The translations under genes were made by a program, and so were the position numbers. Under the pieces are notes generated by a model that did not search any database, was not told the DNA's origin, and worked only from the letters and a program-made list of their open reading frames with translations. 64,000 nucleotides of DNA, from assembly GCA_021186555.1 (NCBI GenBank), contig JAJKFL010000042.1, forward strand, positions 10,532,781 through 10,596,780. Reading direction: 5' to 3'. This DNA is from Reticulitermes speratus. Its lineage: Eukaryota > Arthropoda > Insecta > Blattodea > Rhinotermitidae. Positions 55,081 through 64,000 of the stretch are shown here, one piece after another (the first letter of the stretch is position 1; every line of letters starts with the position of its first letter).

Positions 55081-56154
55081 TAACACCAAAGCTGTATAAA
55101 CTTAGCAATTGACAGAGTTCTTGTGTGTAACACATCTTTCTTGCTCTCACTACTAAATAAAATTCTGAAATCTAAATTCCGCGAAGCAGCGGAGTTCAGC
55201 GGAGCGATATCAGAGTTCATGCAGATCTGTCACGTAGTCCGGAGAACAAAGTGAAGTCGCACAGACAACTAACGTCTTATTATTATTATTATTATTATTC
55301 CCTTAATGTCCTTTTACGGAAATTCGCCTTATAGTGAGCCCTGCTTTGTATTATAGAGGTCCATGGTAAAGGTATCGCCTCGCAGACGGCTATTCTGGCC
55401 CATATTTTCTTAATTTTTCTCAGTTTCTCCATGCATACGCTTATATATTAATTCAAGTTCAGCCACGACCGCTTCTGTGGATATCTCTTCTAACTGATTA
55501 TTCACTAAACGAATACGTCATCGTTAAATAGTCTGAATTAAATAAACCATGACTAGATATATAATAAAATATTAGTATTTTCCCTGTAATTCTCACTACT
55601 TGCATCACCTCGTCTTCCTGTTAAAAGACTTAGGATTAAAGAATGATTTAAACCCTGGACAGAGATTTTATATATGTGTTCATATGTATACCACAAGTAA
55701 GATTTTGCTTCACTATCATCGTACATTCAGACTGTCTTAGTGTCTAAAGAGCACCTAACACCAGTTTTGTTCGGGAATTGTAAAAACGATAATTTGAAAA
55801 CTTCAGTATCACCACAGTAAGCTCCCGTCATATGTAGGAGATCCAACGTACACTAGAGTACGTTAAGTTGCCTAACATTCAGGCTTACCACTGTACTACA
55901 GCGTTGTGAGTAAGAGTTGCCACGAATAGGTAAAATATGGGTATAAACTGTCACTGGGATGTCACACAACATAATGCGGCACTTTGATATAACACACATG
56001 ACGGAGCAATTAATTAAATTAATTAAGTAATTTAGTCTGCTTGTCCACTTGAGCACAAGTACAAACACAAATAAGTGCGTATGTCTCAGAGATTTTGATA
56101 CGGGTAACATAGTAGACGATATGTCTAAATGTGTGCAGTAACTGCTACTGCACA
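55081..56154. other. Intron sequence without recognised features
   Basis: Part of the 3.2-kb intron (54,750-57,958). ATT microsatellite at 55,280-55,300. The minus frame 55,853-56,173 has no recognisable product. Confidence 0.6.
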
Positions 56155-56670
56155 TTTTCAGGCGCGTTCGCAAAATTTCGAAAATAGGCTCTTAGCTTCA
56201 TCATGTCTGTCCGCATGGAACAACTCGGCTTCCACTACACGGATTTGCATGAAATTTGGTATTTGAGGATCTTTAGAAAATCTTTCGAGAAAATTCAAGT
56301 TTCATTAAAATCTGACAAGAATAACGGGTACTTTACATGAAGACCTATGTACATTTATGGTAATATCTCGCTGAATTCTTCTTAGAATGAGAAATGTTTC
56401 AGACAAAATTGTAGAGAAAATCGAAACACACATTTTATATTGAATAACTTTTTTTCAGAAACTCGTACCGTTTATGAGATGTGGAAAAATATGGTATAGC
56501 CAGACAGGCCACAGATGACACTGTGACGTGTCTCATGCGCGTTGCATGCTGGATAACTAAAGCTGCAAACACGCACTCATACTGTTTAATTCTCACGGTT
56601 TTTCCACGGCAACAATTGTTACAAGAACGCGCTTCAATGTTACGTTATACGTACATTGCCAGTCTTGTTG
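56155..56670 (+). repeat. Interspersed repeat family F, copy 6, in intron
   Basis: CATTTTCAGGCGCGTTCGCA start, ACAACTCGGCTTCCACTACA, GACAGGCCACAGATGACACT, end TACATTGCCAGTCTTGTT. Sense orientation relative to the gene. Confidence 0.84.
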
Positions 56671-57069
56671 TCAATGATTACGTGTAGTTAGATGATCGGT
56701 GTAAATTGTGCACTGACTTGGAAGATTTTTTTCAGTGCATAATTGCGAATGGACTTAACCCATGTGTATTCGTCTCCTAACCAAAGGTAATAACATATAA
56801 GTTAATACCATAAATAAGCCCGTCATATGAAGGTGATAGCGCCATATTCCGGCACTAACCACCTCGCCTTTCGTCACGTTACACTTCATTCGTCATGACT
56901 GACGAAGTAGTTAAAATACACTTAATTTAGTTATAATTCTCTTGCAAACATAGCTAAACCCTTTCATTTTTTAGGAGCGGGAAGTGGGATAAATCTCATG
57001 CAAAAAACAATTACACCAATTCCTTTCTTCAAAAATTCCTTCATTAAAACAATTTTCGTAATTGTTCCA

Positions 57070-57292
57070 TCAGTTCGATCCCGGGTCAGTCAATGTGGGA
57101 TTTGGAGTGGACAAAGTGGCACTGGGACAGGCGTTTCCCCGAGTACTTCGGTTTTCCCTTGTTAATTTCATTCCACCGGTGCTCCATTACTTGGAAAAAT
57201 GAAAAAAACGAACCATCTTCATCACAGGGTTGCACAATAAGCCTTAAGGCTGCGGTGCGTCCGTAGCATCTGCTGCGGGGCCCTTCACTATA
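57070..57292 (+). mobile_element. SINE family C, 5'-truncated, in intron
   Basis: Begins at box B (CAGTTCGATCCCGGGTCAGT), continues through GGAGTGGACAAAGTGGCACT to CTGCTGCGGGGCCCTTCAC. The tRNA-like 5' half is missing, which removes the internal promoter. Confidence 0.82.
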
Positions 57293-57958
57293 AAAATGTT
57301 CCACCATCTGACAAAACGTCTACTTTACAGTGGGCATTGTAAGTGTGAAACTTAATATCTTTGTATGTCTTTTCTTGTGTCAATGCAGTCTAATACTAAG
57401 TCACATGGAATTGTAAGACGTAATTCAGACACGCTGAAATGAAGCATTTTTAGTTATAAACTTTTGGAATGAAGTGATAAATAAATTAATTTTCAAATTT
57501 GTATAAGACGAAATTCGGGATAGGCAATACAAATCAGTACTTAACAGACCGGTAATATCATTCGATAGTCGATATTAATATCTCATTAAGCAAAAATCAT
57601 ATCTAACTTCAGTCGTTCAATAACTCTGTCATTACAAATTTTTCATAAATATTCTGTCATCTGACATTTCAAACACTATGTTATTCAAGAGTCAACAAAA
57701 AATATCCGATTAAAAAGTACCGGAATTCAGTAAGCCTGATTCCATCTATCGGACTGCAGCAATCTGGCGTAAATATCATCAGATATTCACTAAATCAAGT
57801 CGGTCACACTTCACACAATAAGCGCATCATATAAGGAAGGTATTAACTGCAAGATTCCAAAACATGACATTATGTCAATTGGAGTGTGTTGATAAAACAA
57901 TCCGAGATACACGAAAAATAAAACTATATATTCTGTAATATATTTATGTATCTTCTAG
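57293..57958. other. Intron sequence without recognised features
   Basis: 3' part of the 3.2-kb intron, AT-rich, ending with the acceptor TCTTCTAG. Confidence 0.6.
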
Positions 57959-60108
57959 GATATCCTGGCAGTGGGGGATATCCAGGCTCTGGAGGTACAC
58001 CTGGTAGTGGCGGTTATCCAGGTTCAGGTGGATACCAGGATCTCCAGGATCACCAGGTTCTCCGGGATCACCAGGAACTCCAGGTACTTCAGGAACCTCA
58101 GGTTCTCAGGGATCACCAGGAACTCCTGGCACTCCGGGATCACCAGGAACTCCTGGCACTCCGGGATCACCAGGCTCTGGAGGATATCCAGGTTCAGGAG
58201 GGCAACCAGGATTAGGACAGCCAGGAAAAACCCGGCAGCGGTGGATATCCAGGTAGCGGGGGATATCCAGTTTCAGGTGGATATCCAGGGTCCCCAGGAT
58301 CGCCAGGTTCTCCGGGATCACCAGGAAGTCCAGGCACTCCAGGAACACCAGGCACTCCGGGATATCCAGGTTCTCCTGGATCACCAGGAACCCCTGGCAC
58401 TCCAGGAACTTCAGGCACTCCGGGATACCCAGGCTCTGGAGGATATCCAGGTTCAGGCGGACAACCAGGCTTAGGAGGACAGCCAGGAAAACCAGGCAGC
58501 GGTGGATATCCAGGTTCAGTGGACAACCAGGCTTAGGAGGACAGCCAGGAAAACCGGGCAGCGGTGGATATCCAGGTTCAGGTGGATATCCAGGTTCTCC
58601 AGGATCACCAGGCAGCCCTGGAACATCTGGTACTCCAGGAATCCAGGTTCTCCTGGATCACCAGGAACCCCTGGCACACCAGGAACACCAGGCACTCCGG
58701 GATACCCCGGCTCTGGGGCATATCCAGGTTCAGGCGGACAACCAGGCTTAGGAGGACAGCCAGGAAAGCCGGGCAGCGGTGGATATCCAGGTTCAGGTGG
58801 ATATCCAGGTTCTCCAGGATCACCAGGCAGCCCTGGAACATCTGGTACTCCAGGATATCCAGGTTCTCCTGGATCACCAGGAACCCCTGGCACACCAGGA
58901 ACACCAGGCACTCCGGGACACCCAGGCTCTGGAGGATATCCAGGTTCAGGCGGACAACCAGGTTTAGGAGGACAGCCAGGAAACCGGGCAGCGGTGGATA
59001 TCCAGGTTCAGGTGGATCACCAGGTTCTCCAGGTCACAGGCCAGGTACACGTACCCAGGATATCAGTCCCTGGCACAGGACCTGCACACCAGAACACCGG
59101 ATCGGGATACCCGGCTCTGGGTATCCAGGTTGCGACAACCAGGTTAGGACAGCCAGAAAGCCGGCAGCGTGATATCCAGATAGTGATACCCGGTTCAGAC
59201 CCAGGAACATCTGGTACTCCAGGATATCCAGGTTCTCCTGGATCACCAGGAACCCCTGGCACACCAGGAACACCAGGCACTCCGGGATACCCAGGCTCTG
59301 GGGATATCCAGGTTCAGGCGGACAACCAGGCTTAGGAGGACAGCCAGAAAACAGCAGCGGGCAATCCGGCTGGGATATACAGCCAGGACTACAGGTGGAT
59401 ATCCAGGTTCTCCAGGATCACCAGGCAGCCCAGGAACATCCTGGTACTCCAGGATATCCAGGTTCTCCTGGATCACCAGGAACCCCTGGCACACCAGGAA
59501 CACCAGGCACTCCGGGATACCCAGGCTCTGGAGGATATCCAGGTTCAGGCGGACAACCAGGCTTAGGAGGACAGCCAGGAAAACCAGGCAGCGGTGGATA
59601 TCCAGGCTCAGGTGGACAACCAGGCTTAGGAGGACAGCCAGGAAAACCGGGCAGCGGTGGATATCCAGGTTCAGGTGGATATCCAGGTTCTCCAGGATCA
59701 CCAGGCAGCCCAGGAACATCCGGTACTCCAGGATATCCAGGTTCTGCTGGATCACCAGGAACCCCTGGCACACCAGGAACACCAGGCACTCCGGGACACC
59801 CAGGCTCTGGAGGATATCCAGGTTCTGGCGGACAACCAGGCTTAGGAGGACAGCCAGGAAAACCGGGCAGTGGGGGATATCCAGGCTCCGGAGGAACGCC
59901 AGGTAGTGGGCATACCCAGGTTCAGCTGGATCTCCAGGTTCCCCAGGTTCACCGGGATTACCAGGAACCCCTGGTACTCCAGGAACACCAGGAACACCTG
60001 GTTACCCAGGCTCTGAAGGACATCCAGGATCAGGAGGGCAACCAGGTAGCGGAGGTTATCCTGGCAGTGGGGGATATCCTATTGGACCGGGATCAACAGG
60101 AACACCAG
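57959..60108 (+). CDS. Cuticular protein gene, large Gly-X-Pro / GYPGSGG repeat exon, frame-disrupted
   Basis: Acceptor TAG at 57,956-57,958 and donor GTAAGAG at 60,109. The intron phase (after the first base of a Gly codon) matches both neighbours. Two repeat types alternate: [17 protein letters not shown], reminiscent of resilin-type elastic repeats, and collagen-like Gly-X-Pro runs such as [16 protein letters not shown], with a recurring [16 protein letters not shown] block, in about six higher-order units of roughly 250-300 bp. No single frame spans the exon. Small indels break it near 58,034, 58,229, 58,516, 58,641, 58,983, 59,300, 59,430 and 59,905, with scrambled stretches at about 59,030-59,220 and 59,347-59,395. 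Its total length (2,150 bp) does not fit the flanking phases. Between breaks the Gly-X-Pro pattern is intact without stops, so assembly or read errors in a tandem repeat are the likelier cause, though real decay cannot be excluded. Confidence 0.85.
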
Positions 60109-61574
60109 GTAAGAGCATTACTTCTGCAATTCACACGTTAGATTCGTGAGGAGTGAGATCCAGTATTACAAACTGATTTGAATTTGTGGCATCCAAGTGA
60201 GGGCAACCACTTTTTGTAGTACAAGAGCTGTGTCCACAACCACTGCTACTACTAGCTGAGAATGCCGTAAACTGCCTGAAACTTGTTAACGACTACAAGG
60301 TGTGTCCCAAAGTATGTTTCGCTTTAATCTACCCCAAGGCAGAAAAAATGAGAAGGAGGGGGAATTATCTGACCCTAACAGAAGTAAAGGAACATAGCAT
60401 CTTAAATTTTTGGTTCAGTTTATCTAATTATCTCTTATTCTAAAGTTACCACTATATAAATTTAAGGTTACAAGTTATATGAAAATACATGTCTTCCTAA
60501 AAATATGAACCGATAAGCAAATTTTGTCTGTTGAGGTAAGAAACCGAATTTATTTTTATTTTGCTTCTAACAACTTCGAAATTCGAATATTTGCTAAGTG
60601 CTGAAGTCAAATACACAACATTACAACCATGTAACTTTAATTAAGGTTTTATTTAAACAGTAACAGCATAATCAAATCTTTCTTTCTTTCTTTCTTTTTT
60701 TTTATTCAGACTTCTTTCTACCCACTCATTTTAGGTATAGAGGGTTACTGTTGCACCTGATCACACTAAATGACGCACAAACACACTCGGTAGGACTCCC
60801 TGGATTAGGGCTCGGCTCGTCGCAGAGACTTCTACCTGACAACACACAGCACTCACAACAAACACATATCCAGCACGCAGCCGCAGACCAACGCCTTAGA
60901 ACGCAGGCCACCGGGATCACCATAAGCAACTTCTATAAAGCTGAAATAATTATAACTTAATACAGCCAAACTTCGGTATACGTACCGGAAGCAGACTGAC
61001 ACACCACAGGAAAATAAAACTCACACTCATTTTATGTGACAAGTGCAAAGATGATAATTGTAATTAAAGTGTAATTAGAATCATAAAATAAAATACCCAT
61101 TAAGGAAGTACATTTGGAAATCTTAGCATATAACACACAAAATTTAACGTGCATATAGATTTATTACATCCAGTGAAATGTTAAAATTAAGGTTTTCAAG
61201 TAATAACATAAATATAAAACCCTACTTCTATTATCAACTTCGTGAAGTACACTCAAGTTTAAAAGGCTTCAGTTAGCGAGTGAAATATTAGACCACTTAC
61301 TATAAAATTCCAAAATGATGAATTAGAGGTGTCCCCAGCCTAAGTACGCTAAATTTAGCGCTGTTTCGCTACGAACTGTTATGCGGGTCAGCAGTCGGTT
61401 GGTATCAGCGGCTGAAACCGTGAGAAATCATTGAAGCGCCTAACCATAATCTAGTTTTGTGGTTTAAGGGGTACAGTGTCTAGACGGAAAGAACAAATTT
61501 GAATTATTGCCTAACATTTCTCAGGTATGAATGTTACATGTCTTCACAAAGCAACATAATTTTTGGTTTGCCAG
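60109..61574. other. Intron between the two repeat exons
   Basis: 1.47 kb, donor GTAAGAG and acceptor TTGCCAG. Contains a TTTC/T microsatellite (60,679-60,703) and a SINE B fragment. Otherwise AT-rich. Confidence 0.72.
60756..60920 (-). mobile_element. SINE family B fragment in intron, box B deleted
   Basis: On minus: GGTGATCCCGGTGGCC-like head, a jump over the box B region (GCGGCTGCGTGCTGGATATG), then the body with AGTCTCTGCGACGAGCCGAG. Antisense to the gene. Confidence 0.78.
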
Positions 61575-62465
61575 GAACACCAGGTTACCCAGGAATACCG
61601 GGAAGCCCGGGAGGTCCCGGTGGTCCAGGAGGTCCCGGTGGACCAGGAGGCCCAGGTGGACCAGGAGGCCTGTATACCCAGGTGTGTATCCGGGAGGACA
61701 ACCGATAAAGCCCATAGGTCCAGGGAGTCAACCAACTAGGCCAGGAATAACAGGCACACCAGATTTACCAGGAGGTCCGGCAGGTTCCGGTGGACCGGGA
61801 GGCCCTGGATACCCAAGTGGGTATCCGGGAGAGAAAACCAGAAAAGCCAACAGGTCCAGGAGGACAACCAATAGGCCAGGAATATCAGGCACACCAGGTT
61901 CACCAGGAGGCCCAGGAGGTCCGGGAGGTCCCGGTGGACCAGGAGGCCCTGGATACCCAAGTGGCTATCCGGAAGGACAACCGGGAAAGCCGGCAGGTCC
62001 AGGACAACCAACGAGACCAGGAATAACAGGCACCCAGGTTCACCGGGAGGCCCAGGAGGTCCTGGTGGACCCGGAGGTCCCGGTGTGCCAGGTACTCCTG
62101 GCATACCAGGTGGAGGGACCGGATACCCTAGCGGCTATCCAGGACAACCAATTATACCAGGAAGGCCTGGTGCAACAGGCACGCCGGGTTTACCAGGAGG
62201 CGCTGGAGGTTCAGGTGTTACCGTTGGATCAGGAGGTCAAGGACACCCAGGTGGATCTGGATATCCAGGGCAACCAGGCGGTCAAGGGTACCCAGGGCAA
62301 CCCGGTCAACCAGGGCTGCCTGGAAGCACCGGTAAACCCGGACAGCCAGGATATCCAGGGCAGCCAGGACAACCGGGCGAACCTGGGCAACCAGGACAAC
62401 CAGTGCAGCCAGGATATCCAGGCCAACCTGGTCAGCCACAACATCCAGGAGGACAGGATATCCAG
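61575..62465 (+). CDS. Cuticular protein gene, GGP / GYPGQP repeat exon
   Basis: Acceptor CCAG at 61,571-61,574, entering after the first base of a Gly codon as in the previous exon. The likely donor is GTATGA at 62,466, again after one base, although reading through would give a TGA stop at 62,469-62,471, so this could also be the last exon. The first half repeats [24 protein letters not shown] units with QPxKPxGPG spacers. The second half is [10 protein letters not shown] with Gln-rich repeats. Frame breaks occur near 61,669, 61,834, 61,873, 62,032 and close to the 3' end, partly compensating. Total length (891 bp) fits the phases. The Gln/Pro/Tyr-rich tail differs from the preceding exon, suggesting separate repeat amplification. 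Such regions in cuticle proteins are thought to give elasticity or cross-linking Tyr. This is not demonstrated here. Confidence 0.82.
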
Positions 62466-62780
62466 GTATGATCTGAAGTTACTGTAACGCATATCAGTAC
62501 TATCAAATATTTACTTGGGAATGCTGAGATGAAGTAACGTATAACGACTTTGACAACTGCCCTTATGGTTGTACGTTACAAATAATAAGTGCCATTTTCG
62601 ACACTTACATCCCAACCCTCTAGTAGTCTTGCCACGTGTATGCGAAAGTAAAAAAATTATGCAATTTATTCTATCAGTAAATATGTACATAAATACTACA
62701 TCCTATACATATCCTATGCTCCCAACACGAAAATAAAGTGCGAGTTTTGAGGATTTGTAATTTTAATAGGTTTATATATT
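62466..62780. other. No exon recognised after the last repeat exon
   Basis: AT-rich sequence. I found no further Gly/Pro-rich exon or clear polyadenylation arrangement, so the gene either ends at the TGA near 62,469 or continues beyond the window. Confidence 0.5.
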
Positions 62781-62970
62781 TTTTTTTCCAATGGCTCAAC
62801 AGCCCCTTGGGGGCATAGCCCCCTCATTTTTCGAGGCTTCACGATCACACTCTTTTTAGACACACCACAGTCGGTAGGACTCCTCTGGACGAGGGACCAG
62901 CTCGTCGCAGAGACTTCTACCTGACAACACACAACACTCAAAAGAGACAGACATCCATGCCCTAGATGGG
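62781..62970 (-). mobile_element. SINE family B body, head separated
   Basis: On minus: GGGCATGGATGTCTGTCTCT to GGGGCTGTTGAGCCATTGG with an A tail (T-run 62,781-62,788). The tRNA-like head is displaced by about 130 bp of other sequence (62,971-63,098) that begins with a T-run. Confidence 0.83.
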
Positions 62971-63098
62971 ATTTTTTTTTGTCTGTCCGGGGTTTTTCCC
63001 CTTTGATTCATTTTGTACTGTTTAAAATTCACTTTCGTTCCATTTCCATGTAGTCACGTACTTCGAACCGTCCTTACGAGAGCCAACCACCAAATTTC

Positions 63099-63257
63099 CA
63101 TGCCCCGGGCGGATTCGAACCCACGATCCCAGTAAGCGAGGGCCGTAGACCCACGCCTTAGACCGCGCGGCCACTTGGATCGGCATTCGAACCCACAATC
63201 CCAGTAAGCGAGCGGCCGTAGACCCACGCCTTAGACCGCGCGGCCACTGGGACCGGC
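63099..63257 (-). repeat. Tandem duplicate of the SINE B tRNA-like head
   Basis: Two adjacent copies (63,185-63,257 and 63,099-63,184 on minus), each with GTGGCCGCGCGGTCTAAGGC and a box B GTGGGTTCGAA. They form a head-to-tail tRNA-like dimer, the second running on to GCCCGGGGCATGG. Confidence 0.8.
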
Positions 63258-64000
63258 TTAAACTTTATAGCTTTCCAAATTAAATTAACTATTTTCGGCG
63301 AATTTTATGCCTGCTACCACGTATAATGAAGCTATTTAGACCTATACTTGAAACCGCTACATCAGCGGTTTCATGTATACAATACTGTCTGAGGACTAAT
63401 TAGAAGACACAATTTCTGCAGAAGTTCATGCCAATAATTACAGTCTAATTAATCACTACACGAAAGTCATTATTATCGGTCATTATTATCATGTTACTTT
63501 ACAACAGAAAGTTTGGTGTGAATTTAAACTTTGTTACAATTTTTAACATGCAAGGAAAAATTAGCCTGGCATTATATTTAAGGGTTCAAATCAAACCGCA
63601 GCACAAACATGCCCTTTTCGCTGACGAAACATTCATTTAATGACCTACAGCGAATTCATCGCTGTTTTATCTGAGATCCAAACGAAATACAAAAATGCAC
63701 TCTCTGGGCAGAAAATAAAATTTTTGAATGTTAAACCTGGTGGTATATAAAGTAACCAATCGGCTTTGAAAGAATAAATTTGAGTACATATTTACCATTA
63801 GATGAGGTCAAAGGCTGCGTGTTGTACTTCCAAAAAATCATTCTGCTCAGTGTTTAGTAAAATTTCCTTTTCAAATGCAGTCACAATCATTTCAAATTCC
63901 TAGAAACGCAGTCGTTTCTACATATACCATCTATGTTTACATTAATAATCTATATACTTTGCTCTCACAGTGTATTTATGAATATTATATAAATCTCAAA
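63258..64000. other. No gene recognised
   Basis: AT-rich sequence to the window end. No repeats matching elsewhere, no Gly/Pro-rich exon. Confidence 0.5.

Noticed and set aside
58106-59789. Long minus-strand and alternative-frame Pro/Gly-rich open frames opposite the repeat exon
   Set aside because: Shadows of the GGN-CCN repeat, which reads as Pro/Gly in several frames of both strands. The splice sites support only the plus-strand gene.
1-64000. Penelope reverse transcriptase or GIY-YIG endonuclease coding sequence
   Set aside because: Looked for in the supplied translations and in the element interiors. No such domain was found, so the hammerhead elements here are all non-autonomous.

Overview
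This window looks like non-assembled-finished nuclear DNA from an insect with a large, repeat-rich genome. A cockroach or termite (Blattodea) is my best guess. The reasons are one recognisable arthropod cuticle gene with spliced exons, no dense protein coding elsewhere, and a very high load of tRNA-derived SINEs, decayed non-LTR retrotransposon 3' ends and fold-back elements. No bacterial features, CRISPR arrays or genuine stand-alone tRNA/rRNA genes are visible.

Layout. Positions 1-53,000 are essentially repeats and unassigned AT-rich DNA: LINE fragments (1-93, 14,485-15,017, 31,075-31,468 and a 3'-end family here called E), four tRNA-derived SINE families (A, B, C, D), a 0.53-kb interspersed family (F, six copies), a 39-bp satellite split by a LINE (30,731-31,690), a short-TIR MITE-like element (50,310-50,580), and about seventeen fold-back elements or pieces of them. 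From 53,329 to 62,465 lie four exons of a cuticular protein gene on the + strand. An RR (Rebers-Riddiford) chitin-binding exon is followed by a short His/Gly/Pro exon, a 2.1-kb exon of collagen-like Gly-X-Pro and GYPGSGG repeats, and a 0.9-kb exon of GGP/GYPGQP repeats. The 5' exon(s) with start codon and signal peptide were not found, and the two repeat exons carry several frame disruptions. Positions 62,466-64,000 are again repeats.

The most interesting result is the fold-back elements. Many carry a compact hammerhead self-cleaving ribozyme motif: CTGANGA, a stem II hairpin, GAAAC, a palindromic 2-4 nt loop, GTA or GTC, and a closing stem I. It is often present on both arms, facing in opposite directions. 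Nine copies keep the whole core. The elements have inverted arms, a 30-36 bp extension beyond one arm with a shared ATGCACGGT...AACGTGA-like sequence, and target-site duplications of 11-15 bp. This architecture matches the pseudo-LTR organisation of Penelope-like retroelements (PLEs), not cut-and-paste MITEs. None encodes a protein, so I read them as non-autonomous PLE derivatives (retrozyme-like). A second fold-back family has the same architecture and a similar GAAACGTCGGTA motif, but has lost the invariant C of the core and the closing stem. One locus (2,783-3,773) is a three-level nest: fold-back in fold-back, with a SINE inside, each inner layer flanked by its own target duplication.
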